Positions 9,992-19,905 of a stretch of DNA of 64,000 nucleotides are shown in pieces. Both the position numbers and the translations under genes were made by a program. Position 1 is the first letter of the stretch. Each line of letters opens with the position of its first letter. This DNA comes from Staphylococcus carnosus (GTDB lineage: Bacteria > Bacillota > Bacilli > Staphylococcales > Staphylococcaceae). The DNA is taken from contig NZ_UHCT01000001.1 in assembly GCF_900458435.1 (NCBI RefSeq), positions 2,507,384 to 2,571,383 on the forward strand, given 5' to 3'. Below the pieces are notes generated by a model. That model did no database searches, was not told the origin of the DNA, and saw nothing but the letters and a program-made list of their open reading frames with translations.

Positions 9992-10543
9992 TTATTTACT
10001 TTGTTCTGTTACTCTTTGCAGTACAAAAAAATAATATTTTTCTGGATGCTTATCTTTGATATCCATCACACCAAGCAGTGTATCATCATTGATTTTACGA
10101 AAAACATCTATAATTGCTTTTTGATCATAAATCATAGAAGCACTTGTTTTCCCCCGGAACTTAACTCGACGCACTCTTGCCCTGCTTTTATTTGTTTTAA
10201 CAACAAACCCAAACCACTTCATAGTCATTGAAAGTATCTTTTTAGGAAGTTTTTCAATTGGCAGTTCTAGGGGTATTAAACCTGGATTGACGTAAAACAG
10301 TTTTCCTTTTTCAGTTCGAAAGACCAACGGATCAATTTGTTCCGAATTTACAAACCGTTTCCCATACCATCCTGTAACCGATAAAATACCTTCCATAGGA
10401 TGACCTGTTTTTATTTCCGAACCCTTCCAAAACCCCCATAAATCATTTATATCCACTGTCGCTAAGCTATCGAATATTTCAAAGATACGCGGTTGTGTAT
10501 ATTTTTTATTGAGCAAATCATGAAGTAGTTTTTGATTCTCCAT
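9992..10543 (-). CDS. GXWXG/DUF4334-type protein
   Basis: 183 residues from an ATG at 10543 that has GGGGTGAG 6 bases upstream; an in-frame ATG at 10606 has no such site. LWGFWKGSEI near the N-terminus fits the GXWXG domain, and the rest (GWYGKRF, VRRVKFRGKTSASMIYD, LGVMD) fits the DUF4334 pattern with which it is usually fused. Cytoplasmic; biochemical role unknown in the family. Convergent with the Nudix gene; no operon partner. Confidence 0.75.
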   Translation of the reverse strand: MENQKLLHDLLNKKYTQPRIFEIFDSLATVDINDLWGFWKGSEIKTGHPMEGILSVTGWYGKRFVNSEQIDPLVFRTEKGKLFYVNPGLIPLELPIEKLPKKILSMTMKWFGFVVKTNKSRARVRRVKFRGKTSASMIYDQKAIIDVFRKINDDTLLGVMDIKDKHPEKYYFFVLQRVTEQSK

Positions 10544-10679
10544 TGCTCTCACCCCTTTTATAATCCACTCACACTTACGATATAAAACTAAAACCTTTAT
10601 CTTCACTTCAAGAATAAATCAAAATCATATGGTTATTAATCGTAATTACTACTCTTTTTTAATACCCTTCTCATTCCCT

Positions 10680-11456
10680 TTATTCATTAATCGTTAATTT
10701 CAACCCTTCAAGTGTAGTGTATACTTCTGATTTTTTGTTTTCGTCTATTATATTAAATGCTGTTAATCCATATGTCTGTTCAGGATTACGCAAAGGTTGG
10801 TTGGACTGCCATGTATTAATAGCTATATGATGATGATATTTTTGTTCCGAAAGAAACAAAGCTTTAGGTAATACAGAAGTTATTTGAAATCCCATTTGTT
10901 TATAGAACTGACTTGAAGCTTTTAAATCATATGCTTTCAAGTGTAAATGTCCAATTTTTGCGTTTTTAGGCATATCTGTCCATTCTGTATTTCCAGAATC
11001 TGCTAATATTCTAGATACGTCTAAAGGAAGTGTATCCATATTCACGTGTTCATTCTCCCAATGCCATAAGTCAGCTGGTCGATCTATATAGACCTCTATT
11101 CCATTTCCTTCTGGGTCGCTAAAGTAAATTGCCTCACTTACCAAGTGGTCACCTCCAGAAATAGCAATATTATGTTGAAAAAGGTGTTTAATCAGTGCCC
11201 CTAAATCTGTTACATCATCTAATAAAATCGCAATATGGAATAATCCAGCTTCTGTCATCTGTGCAAATCGTCCATTTTCAATTTTATTTAAGACTATCTC
11301 ATCTTCTTCTCCAATTATTAAAGTTGTTTGAGTTGGAGCAGTCTTAAGGACTTGAAGACCTAATATATTGTGATAAAAATCAGTTTGACGGTCTATATCA
11401 GCAACATTTAATTCAATTCGGTTAACATGTTTAATTGATGATTGGTGGAAGTTCAT
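10680..11456 (-). CDS. Ring-cleavage (VOC/glyoxalase-fold) dioxygenase, CatE-like
   Basis: 258 residues with two vicinal-oxygen-chelate modules: the first begins HVNRIELNVADIDRQTDFYH, and the metal-ligand pattern continues with HIAILLDD and the glutamate of NGIEVYID; the second begins GHLHLKAYDL with HHHIAINTW. This is the layout of catechol-2,3-dioxygenase-like CatE of Firmicutes, which cleaves catechols with Fe2+ or Mn2+. The second ATG (11456) has AGAGAGG at 7 bases; the first, at 11462, abuts that site. Physiological substrate uncertain. Confidence 0.85.
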   Translation of the reverse strand: MNFHQSSIKHVNRIELNVADIDRQTDFYHNILGLQVLKTAPTQTTLIIGEEDEIVLNKIENGRFAQMTEAGLFHIAILLDDVTDLGALIKHLFQHNIAISGGDHLVSEAIYFSDPEGNGIEVYIDRPADLWHWENEHVNMDTLPLDVSRILADSGNTEWTDMPKNAKIGHLHLKAYDLKASSQFYKQMGFQITSVLPKALFLSEQKYHHHIAINTWQSNQPLRNPEQTYGLTAFNIIDENKKSEVYTTLEGLKLTINE

Positions 11457-11666
11457 ACTCATACCTCTCTTTTTTCTAAGTATAATTATTATACCTTTAT
11501 AGAAAGGAATTTGCTTAAAAAAGGACTTGAGGTTTTGGTAAATATAAAATTAGAAAAAGTTAGTGGTAATGCTAACATTTAACAGAAAAACAACGTGAAA
11601 AAGTAACGAAAAAGTTTGCGATATACATCAATTTTTAAGTAGAACGTGTTCAAAAACATAAAGAAA

Positions 11667-11702
11667 AGGCTAGAAAACGCATTATATCAACGTTTCTAGC
11701 CT
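11667..11702 (-). terminator. Terminator of the xpt-pbuX-guaBA operon
   Basis: GGCTAGAAACG pairs with CGTTTTCTAGCC on the minus strand (11667-11702), 18 bases after the guaA stop, followed by a T-rich stretch. Confidence 0.8.
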
Positions 11703-11720
11703 CATATATCAGTTATATCA

Positions 11721-13262
11721 TTATTCCCATTCTATTGTACTTGGCGGCTTAGAAGTTACATCATAAACAACGCGGTTTACATGATCAACTTCATTTACAA
11801 TACGACTTGAGATTTTTTGTAAAACTTCCCAGTCGATACGCGCAAAGTCACTTGTCATTCCATCAATAGAAGTTACGGCACGGATACCAATCGTATAATC
11901 ATAAGTACGATAGTCACCCATTACACCTACTGAACGCATGCCTGGTAATACTGTGAAGTATTGCCAAATTTCACGTTCTAATCCTTCTTCACGAATCACT
12001 TCGCGTAAAATCGCATCTGATTCGCGGACGATTTCTAATTTTTCTTCAGTAATTTCACCTAGTACACGGATACCAAGTCCTGGACCTGGGAATGGTTGTC
12101 TCCAAACTAAGTGTTCAGGAATACCTAATTCAATACCTAAAGCACGCACTTCATCTTTGAATAATGTATTGATAGGTTCGATTAATTCAAACTGCATGTC
12201 TTCAGGTAATCCACCAACATTGTGGTGAGATTTGATTGTTTGTGCAGTTTTTGTACCTGATTCGATAACGTCAGTGTAAAGCGTACCTTGTGCAAGGAAG
12301 TCTACACCTTCTAATTTAGATGCTTCATCATCAAATACATAAACAAATTCGTTACCAATAATTTTACGTTTTTGTTCAGGGTCAGAAACACCTTTTAATT
12401 TATCCATGAAACGGTCTTTCGCATTTACACGGATAATGTTCATGTTGAAACCTTCACCGAATTGTTCCATTACCATGTCGCCTTCGCCTTTACGAAGCAA
12501 ACCATGGTCAACAAAGATACAAGTCAATTGGTCACCGATCGCTTTATGCAATAATACAGCAACTACTGATGAATCTACACCGCCGCTCATTGCACATAAC
12601 ACTTTGCGGTCTCCAACTTGTTCGCGAATTTTTTCGATTTCTAAATCGATGAAGTTTTCCATAGTCCATTCACCAGTACAATCACAGATACGGCGTACGA
12701 AATTACGTAAAATATCGTTACCATATTCTGTATGACGTACTTCTGGATGGAATTGAACGCCGTAAATACGACGCTCTTTATCTTCAATTGCAGCATATGG
12801 CGTACTTGGACTATCTGCAATTGATTCAAATCCTTCTGGAATTTCAATCACTTTATCAGAATGGCTCATCCATACTGTTTGTTCTTCAGGTAATCCGAAG
12901 AATAATTCATCTGCTTTAGCATGGATGATAGCTTTACCATATTCTCTTTCATTTGCACGTTCTACTTTACCGCCTAATAATTTAGTCGTTAATTGCATAC
13001 CGTAGCAAATACCAAGAACAGGCACGCCTAGATTATAAATTTCAGGGTCGATTGTGTATGAGCCTTCTTCATATACTGAGTTCGGACCACCAGATAAGAT
13101 GATACCTTTTGGATTCATCTTTTTAATTTCTTCAATAGAAATTTCGTGATCATGCAATTCACTGTATACGCCCATTTCACGAATACGACGTGTTATCAAT
13201 TGGTTATATTGGCTACCAAAATCTAATACAAGAATCATTTCTTGTTCTTTCGCCATTTCCAT
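11721..13262 (-). CDS. guaA: GMP synthase (glutamine-hydrolysing)
   Basis: 513 residues, full length. Converts XMP to GMP with ATP and glutamine. The N-terminal class I glutaminase has the catalytic cysteine in GICYGMQL and histidine/glutamate in GVQFHPEV; the ATP pyrophosphatase P-loop SGGVDSSV begins the second half; the C-terminal dimerisation domain ends in TIEWE. It starts 16 bases after guaB and is the last gene of the four-gene purine operon. Confidence 0.98.
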   Translation of the reverse strand: MEMAKEQEMILVLDFGSQYNQLITRRIREMGVYSELHDHEISIEEIKKMNPKGIILSGGPNSVYEEGSYTIDPEIYNLGVPVLGICYGMQLTTKLLGGKVERANEREYGKAIIHAKADELFFGLPEEQTVWMSHSDKVIEIPEGFESIADSPSTPYAAIEDKERRIYGVQFHPEVRHTEYGNDILRNFVRRICDCTGEWTMENFIDLEIEKIREQVGDRKVLCAMSGGVDSSVVAVLLHKAIGDQLTCIFVDHGLLRKGEGDMVMEQFGEGFNMNIIRVNAKDRFMDKLKGVSDPEQKRKIIGNEFVYVFDDEASKLEGVDFLAQGTLYTDVIESGTKTAQTIKSHHNVGGLPEDMQFELIEPINTLFKDEVRALGIELGIPEHLVWRQPFPGPGLGIRVLGEITEEKLEIVRESDAILREVIREEGLEREIWQYFTVLPGMRSVGVMGDYRTYDYTIGIRAVTSIDGMTSDFARIDWEVLQKISSRIVNEVDHVNRVVYDVTSKPPSTIEWE

Positions 13263-13278
13263 AAATCATGTTCTCCTT

Positions 13279-14748
<1,470 letters not shown>

Positions 14749-14778
14749 TTACAGCCTCCATTTATTTTAATAATTACA

Positions 14779-16047
14779 TTATTTCACATTTTCCTCATTT
14801 TGTTGATACTTTAAGCCGTTAAAAAAGAAATTAAGAATAATTGCGGAAATTGCACCTAGTACAATTCCATTTTGTGTTAACCAAGCAAACTGTTCACCCA
14901 TTGCTTTAAAAGCTTCAGGGACAGCACTGATGCCTGTTCCAAGTCCCACTGACACCGCGATAATCAACAAATTATTTTGATTTTTAAAGTCGATACCGCC
15001 TAAAATACTTACACCATATGCCATTACCATACCGAACATCGCAATCATTGCGCCTCCAAGAACTGGTAATGGAATCACATTCGCTAAAGCACCTAATTTC
15101 GGAATACAACCGCAAATTAGTAGAAGTATGACCATTCCATAGATGACATTATTCTTTTTCACGCCAGATAGAGAAACCAAACCGACATTTTGCGAATAAG
15201 CAGTGTATGGAAATGCATTGAAGATAGAACCTAAAATAATCGCAAGACCTTCCGCAGTGTAACCTTTGCGATAGTCTTTACGTTCTAGTGTTCTCCCTGT
15301 AATTTTACTTAATGCTGTATAAACACCTGTTGATTCAATCAAGCTGACTAACGCAACAATGAAGAACACAAGTGTTGCATCAAGGTCAAAGCCAAAACCA
15401 GCAAAACGGAATGGTCTTGGTAGTTCAAACCAATGCGCTGTGCCTACTTGGTTTAAATCTACTATACCAAATGCCCCTGCTAAAGCTGTTCCGGCAATTA
15501 ATCCAATTAAAATCGCGATAGATTTCAAAAAGCCTCGTGTAAAGCGTTGTAAGATTAAGATAATTAGCAAAGTTGCAAAACCTAAGATGATATTTTTCAT
15601 ATCTCCATAATCTTTAGAACCTTGACCTCCAGCAACATAGTTCATTGCGACTGGCATCAAGTTGATTCCGATAATCGTCACAACACTCCCTGTCACAACA
15701 GGAGGGAAGAATTTCACAACATAAGAGAAGACTGGAGCGATTAGTACAACAAGAATCCCGGAAATAAATAAGGACCCATAAAGCACGTCTAATCCTTTTG
15801 TCTGCCCTATTAATATCATCGGAGCGACAGCTGTAAAGGTACACCCTAAAACAATCGGCAAACCAGTACCCGTGATTTTGTTCGCTTCTAAAAACGTTGC
15901 GACACCGCACATAAATATATCGACTGTAACTAAGTATGCAATTTCTTCTGGGGTGAATTTAAGACTAGTCCCTACGATAATTGGAACAAGTATAGCACCT
16001 GCATACATTGCAAGTAAATGCTGTAGACTTAAAATGAAATTCTTCAT
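14779..16047 (-). CDS. pbuX: Xanthine permease
   Basis: 422 residues with about a dozen hydrophobic segments, nucleobase:cation symporter 2 family (start MKNFILSLQHLLAMYAGAIL, a typical NCS2 N-terminus; later ESTGVYTALS). Imports xanthine at the cell membrane. The start at 16047 is chosen because GGAGAAG inside the end of xpt precedes it and only one base separates it from the xpt stop, implying translational coupling. Confidence 0.95.
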   Translation of the reverse strand: MKNFILSLQHLLAMYAGAILVPIIVGTSLKFTPEEIAYLVTVDIFMCGVATFLEANKITGTGLPIVLGCTFTAVAPMILIGQTKGLDVLYGSLFISGILVVLIAPVFSYVVKFFPPVVTGSVVTIIGINLMPVAMNYVAGGQGSKDYGDMKNIILGFATLLIILILQRFTRGFLKSIAILIGLIAGTALAGAFGIVDLNQVGTAHWFELPRPFRFAGFGFDLDATLVFFIVALVSLIESTGVYTALSKITGRTLERKDYRKGYTAEGLAIILGSIFNAFPYTAYSQNVGLVSLSGVKKNNVIYGMVILLLICGCIPKLGALANVIPLPVLGGAMIAMFGMVMAYGVSILGGIDFKNQNNLLIIAVSVGLGTGISAVPEAFKAMGEQFAWLTQNGIVLGAISAIILNFFFNGLKYQQNEENVK

Positions 16048-16048
16048 A

Positions 16049-16627
16049 TTATTCTTCTCCAACCAATGTCACTTTGTTACCAGAAAGAGAAGCAACTTCA
16101 CATAATGAAGATACTTTTAAGCCAGCCTCTTCTAATCTTGTACGGCCTTGTTGGAAACTTTTTTCTACAACAATACCGACACCGACTGTTTCAGCTCCTG
16201 CTTGATGAACTAAACGATTCAATCCAAGTGATGCATCACCATTTGCTAAGAAGTCATCAATAATTAGCACACGATCATGCTCATCTAAAAACTCTTCAGA
16301 AATTATCACACTATTCGTTTTATCTTTTGTAAATGAATGAATATCTGTTTGATAAAAACCTTTATTTAAAGTATTCGGCTTTGCTTTTTTCGCAAAAAGG
16401 CAAGGTACTCCGAATTTATAAGCAACCATAATTGCAGGTGCGATACCTGATGCTTCAACAGTTAAGATTTTAGTAACCTTTTGGTCTTTGAACTGTTCAT
16501 AAAATGTTTCCCCAATATCATACATAAGCTGTGCATCGATTTGATGATTCAAAAACCCATCAACTTTTAAAATCTTTTCTCCGATGACTACACCATCTTC
16601 TTTGACTTTCTGTCTTAACGCTTCCAC
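16049..16627 (-). CDS. xpt: Xanthine phosphoribosyltransferase
   Basis: 192 residues. Converts xanthine and PRPP to XMP for salvage. The PRPP-binding motif VLIIDDFLANG and the N-terminal MEALRQKVKEDG are diagnostic. First gene of xpt-pbuX-guaB-guaA; the ribosome site AGGAGG lies 8 bases upstream, directly after the riboswitch terminator. Confidence 0.97.
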   Translation of the reverse strand: MEALRQKVKEDGVVIGEKILKVDGFLNHQIDAQLMYDIGETFYEQFKDQKVTKILTVEASGIAPAIMVAYKFGVPCLFAKKAKPNTLNKGFYQTDIHSFTKDKTNSVIISEEFLDEHDRVLIIDDFLANGDASLGLNRLVHQAGAETVGVGIVVEKSFQQGRTRLEEAGLKVSSLCEVASLSGNKVTLVGEE

Positions 16628-16655
16628 GTAAAAACAACCTCCTCAATTTGTGTAT

Positions 16656-16691
16656 AAAAAAAATCCCAAACTACTAACTTAGTTTCAGGAT
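16656..16691 (-). terminator. Expression-platform terminator of the guanine riboswitch
   Basis: On the minus strand ATCCTGAAACTA pairs with TAGTTTGGGAT and eight T follow, 29 bases before the xpt start. Immediately 5' of it is ACTCATAG (16692-16699), exactly complementary to CTATGAGT at the 3' side of the aptamer P1 stem (17033-17040), giving an obvious alternative pairing that would be freed or blocked by ligand binding. Confidence 0.85.
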
Positions 16692-16699
16692 CTATGAGT

Positions 16700-17030
16700 T
16701 GCACAGGCAATACACATCATTATATTATTGCTCGGATTAAGGAGGTTATTAAGATATAACCGGCTTTTAATCTCCATATAAACCGACAGTTATCACACTG
16801 TCTTTTCATACCAGCTCTAGCCAAAAACCCCTTGCAGCTAGGTGCCAAAGCAAAAATATGAAGTATGATGATTTGAGAAGCTATAGTGTCCCACTTCGCA
16901 AATAGTAATGCATTTCATGTTTTGTAGCGATAGAGATGTCCCATTTCCCCAAATAGTCCTTACATATCTATCAATAATCTACATGCATTTCCCGCATTAT
17001 CGGAAGCACCATTGTGTTGTATTGTTTAAG
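16700..17030 (-). other. Structured 330-base spacer inside the guanine riboswitch leader
   Basis: This stretch separates aptamer from terminator. On the minus strand it holds two degenerate copies of a roughly 51-base unit beginning ACTATTTG (starts at 16957 and 16906, sharing a GGGACA box), then hairpins CTAGC...GCTAG (about 16818-16841), GACAGT-6-ACTGTC (about 16786-16803) and GGTTAT-6-ATAACC. A 29-codon frame starting ATG at about 16810 has only a poor ribosome site. Nothing recognised with certainty. Confidence 0.5.
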
Positions 17031-17033
17031 TGA

Positions 17034-17100
17034 CTCATAGTCATGTCGTTAAGGCGACATGGTAGAAACTTCTAAAGCCTAATCCTCTAGATTATATGAG
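17034..17100 (-). ncRNA. Guanine riboswitch aptamer upstream of xpt
   Basis: The minus strand carries the conserved purine aptamer in order: P1 strand CTCATA, the TAATC core, loop-2 region, central AAGTTTCTACC, a second hairpin (ATGTCG...CGACAT) and GACTATGAG closing P1. The base that distinguishes ligands is C (GACTAT), predicting guanine/hypoxanthine rather than adenine specificity. It controls xpt-pbuX-guaB-guaA by transcription attenuation. Confidence 0.95.
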
Positions 17101-17119
17101 TTAGTTAAATTATTTACTG

Positions 17120-17149
17120 ATAATACCACATTTTAAGGCTATTTTTCAA
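17120..17149 (-). promoter_or_regulatory. Probable promoter of the xpt operon
   Basis: Minus strand TTGAAA (17149-17144), 18 bases, TATTAT (17125-17120), about 20 bases before the aptamer. Confidence 0.55.
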
Positions 17150-17290
17150 TATTCAACAAAGAGATATTATTATTTTCTAAGAATTCTATTTTTACCGAAA
17201 ACAAAAACTGATATTTTTAAATTTTTCTGAATTTTCACTTCTGTTTTTCTTGAAAATGACACTTCTTAGCCGTAACATGATAAATGAACC

Positions 17291-17316
17291 GTTTACATTA
17301 CTAAAGTGTAGGGTAT
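17291..17316 (+). promoter_or_regulatory. SigB-type promoter of the YflT-like stress gene
   Basis: GTTTAC, 14 bases, GGGTAT is an almost exact match to the Firmicute SigB consensus (GTTTAA-N12-15-GGGTAT). It lies 43 bases before the start codon of a general-stress protein gene, so promoter and gene family agree. Confidence 0.85.
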
Positions 17317-17358
17317 ATTGATTTATATTAGTATTAATTATGGAGGGGGAGCTTTACT

Positions 17359-17739
17359 ATGGCAGATATTCTTATTCTTACATCACAAGATGAGATTTTC
17401 GACGCATTAAAACGCAAGTTAGATGAGGGTTACACAAAAGACGAGCTATCGGTTATCAGCAAAAACAAATTGCACATTGACAGCGTTGAAAGTACAGATA
17501 TGAAAGTACAATCAACAAGCGGTACATTCAGTGACCGAGTAGCCCGCCTCCTTACTGGAGAAGATGGAGAAGAAGCCGTACTTGCACACTATGATTTAAC
17601 TGAAACAGAAAGAAAAGTGTGCAAACGTGAAATCTTAAATGGCAACATCATTATTTTAGCTGGTAAACATCCTCACAGCAGAAAAGAATTCAAAAAAGAA
17701 TTTGATGAAAAGAAACCTGAAAAAGAGTACGAAATTTAA
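17359..17739 (+). CDS. YflT-like general stress protein
   Basis: 126 residues, acidic and soluble. The N-terminal DILILTSQDEIFDAL and the body fit the YflT (heat/general stress 17M-like) domain of Gram-positive stress proteins. Molecular function of the family is not established. A strong ribosome site GGAGGGGGAG precedes the ATG. A SigB promoter upstream and its own terminator make it a monocistronic stress gene. Confidence 0.85.
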   Translation: MADILILTSQDEIFDALKRKLDEGYTKDELSVISKNKLHIDSVESTDMKVQSTSGTFSDRVARLLTGEDGEEAVLAHYDLTETERKVCKREILNGNIIILAGKHPHSRKEFKKEFDEKKPEKEYEI

Positions 17740-17757
17740 TCCATAATAAGGGTATGA

Positions 17758-17786
17758 AATCGGCAGTTTGACTGTCGATTTTTTTA
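17758..17786 (+). terminator. Terminator of the stress gene
   Basis: AATCGGCAG-TTTGA-CTGTCGATT followed by seven T, 19 bases after the stop codon. Confidence 0.85.
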
Positions 17787-17846
17787 TTTCTAAAGTGCTT
17801 TTTGCACTATGCTATAATGATAAGAAAAGTACGGGAGGGGCATCTT

Positions 17847-18512
17847 ATGGAATTCAAACTAATTAAAAAAACATCTGATCCATTATACGAAGCTGCATTG
17901 AACTTATATGACAATTATCAATTTGGGAATGTGATGCAGCAGCATCATGTTTTCAAGCAATCACTTGAAAATAAGAGAACTAAAAATGATTATGTCTTCT
18001 TAGTCGGTTTAGATAATGATAAAGTTGTAAGTTTAGCAACTGCTCATTATGAAGCCACAACAAACGCAGCATTTATTATTTATCTAGTAGCAGTAGATAC
18101 ACCTGAACGCGAACAATAATTAACTGATACTCTAGCTCAAGTACAAAATGAATTAGATCATTTAGCAGAACGCGTACATAATCGCGAAGTAAACTTCTTT
18201 ATGATGGAAGCCTTACCGTTACCGGAATCTACTGAAGAAAAAGATGCCGACTTACTTTTCAAACGACACCGTTTCTTAAATGATCACGGCTTTGAAGAGC
18301 AAACAGAAATCGATTATAAACGTCCTGGGCTAGATAAAGAAATGCCGCCTATTCCATTAAATTTATTTTTGCATGCACGTATCCCACTGACTAAAGACAT
18401 TTACGCAACAAGTGTCAAATCTTGTTATATCTTAAAATATGTTTTCGCAAACCATCTTTCCCGAAAAAGAGTATATCCTTTATTAGAAGAAATGGACCTT
18501 CGAAAATCATAA
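17847..18512 (+). pseudogene. Acetyltransferase-like gene interrupted by an in-frame TAA
   Basis: GGGAGGGG precedes the ATG at 17847. The frame reads MEFKLIKKTSDPLYEAALNL with GNAT-like features (AFIIYLVAVDTPEREQ resembles the acetyl-CoA-binding beta4-alpha3 region) and then meets TAA at 18117-18119. The same frame continues without a further stop for 130 codons (LTDTLAQVQNELDHLAERV... to LRKS-stop at 18512). A single substitution explains it; the restored protein would have about 221 residues. The downstream piece could only be made by reinitiation. Role unknown; a staphylococcal N-acetyltransferase is the best guess. Confidence 0.75.
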
Positions 18513-18629
18513 GACCGCTTGAAATATTGTGATAATCACGGTAAACTAACATAGAGGTTAGACTGACGTTTGTGTGACGGAAGACAGACGTCTTACTAAA
18601 ACAATATAAAGCGAAAGGATACAGATCAG

Positions 18630-19601
18630 ATGCTAACTAAAGAATTTGCCCAACGCGTCGATTTGAGCGAAAAACAAGTACGTAAAATTGTTCAACACTT
18701 AGAAGAACGTGGATATCATTTAAATAAAACAGAATATCGCGGCCGTGAAGCGACTGACTTCCAAGAAGAAGATATTGAACTGTTTAAAGAAATTGCTGAT
18801 AAAGTTAAAAAAACAAACAGCTATGAACTGGCTTTTGAAGAATTAGAAAAAGAAAATGACTTCTTACAAATTGTTGTAAAAGAAGACAACGAAAAACTTC
18901 CAAGCGACCAAAACTTCGCAAAGATTTTAAATGACTTGCATAATGACATTTCAAAAATGCGCGAAGAACGTCAAATGCTTGGTCAAATGATTTCTCAAGT
19001 TCATCAGCAGCAAAAAGACTTGCAAACATTGCAACAACAAATGACTGATAAACTAGATCAACATGCCGAAACATTAAAAGCAATTGAAACAGCACAACAA
19101 GAACATGCAAAAGCAGTTGCTGATAACACAAAAGCTGTAGAATCTAACACAGCTAAAGTACTTGCCCAACCGCAAGAATCTAAAAAAGAAGAGCAGAAAG
19201 CACCTTCTGCTACAGTTGAGAAAACTGAACCTGCTAAGACAGTAAATTCAGATGACAAACAAAATTCTACAGCTGACTTTAAAGGAGCTGCTGTTTCAGC
19301 TCAACCTGAGAAAAAAGAAGAAAACAAATCAGCTACTGCTCAATCAGAAGCTAAACCTGAAGCATCAGCAACAGCTTCTTCTAATAAAGAAGAGTCATCT
19401 AGCACGGAAAATAAAACATCTTCTGACAAACCAGAGCAAAAAGAACAAAAAAGTGTCCCTGCAGCAGAAATGCAAGAAACACCAGAAACAACTACACCTG
19501 AACCAGAAATTCCTGTTGATGCTCCAAGAAATGAACATCAACCAACTGCCCAACATAAACAAGAGAAGAAAGGCTTCTTCGCACGTTTATTCGGAATGTA
19601 A
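18630..19601 (+). CDS. MerR-like DNA-binding protein with coiled coil and amphipathic tail
   Basis: 323 residues. Residues 1-55 form a MerR/RacA-type winged helix (MLTKEFAQRVDLSEKQVRKI, then HLNKTEYRGREATDF). Residues about 75-180 are a glutamine-rich coiled coil; about 180-305 a disordered K/E/S/P/T linker. It ends KKGFFARLFGM, a short basic amphipathic segment. That architecture (DNA binder, long rod, membrane-binding tip) recalls nucleoid-membrane tethers such as RacA or Noc, but the exact role is unknown. GAAAGG lies 10 bases before the ATG; a hairpin-rich leader (18540-18595) precedes it. Confidence 0.7.
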   Translation: MLTKEFAQRVDLSEKQVRKIVQHLEERGYHLNKTEYRGREATDFQEEDIELFKEIADKVKKTNSYELAFEELEKENDFLQIVVKEDNEKLPSDQNFAKILNDLHNDISKMREERQMLGQMISQVHQQQKDLQTLQQQMTDKLDQHAETLKAIETAQQEHAKAVADNTKAVESNTAKVLAQPQESKKEEQKAPSATVEKTEPAKTVNSDDKQNSTADFKGAAVSAQPEKKEENKSATAQSEAKPEASATASSNKEESSSTENKTSSDKPEQKEQKSVPAAEMQETPETTTPEPEIPVDAPRNEHQPTAQHKQEKKGFFARLFGM

Positions 19602-19613
19602 TTAAAAATTATC

Positions 19614-19649
19614 AAACATCGATTCTGTTATTAGGATCGATGTTTTTTT
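19614..19649 (+). terminator. Terminator
   Basis: AAACATCGAT pairs with ATCGATGTTT around a 12-base loop, followed by a T run, 13 bases after the preceding stop codon. Confidence 0.88.
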
Positions 19650-19905
19650 ATATACAGCCGCCTTCCCTTTTCAAAACCGCCATTGACCCCTACTGATAAA
19701 TACGATATATTTACTAAGGATTTAAATAGTATTAACAATTTTGTAATAATAGATACTTAATCATTAGTAATTCTTTGCAATTCGTGACGTCCGTAATTAG
19801 TCAAAGGATATAAGTTTTACCTACATAACTACTATTTAAAATTCGCAATTGTACTTCTTACAAATTTTATATCACATTATTTTAAGAAAGGAAGTTTCGA
19901 TTCGT

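Noticed and set aside
16700..16830. 29-codon frame in the xpt leader (minus strand ATG near 16810)
   Set aside because: Poor ribosome site and overlap with hairpins; not enough support for a leader peptide.
19252..19605. 117-codon frame overlapping the MerR-like gene
   Set aside because: Lies in another frame of the low-complexity K/E/S linker, no ribosome site, lysine/leucine-rich artefact.
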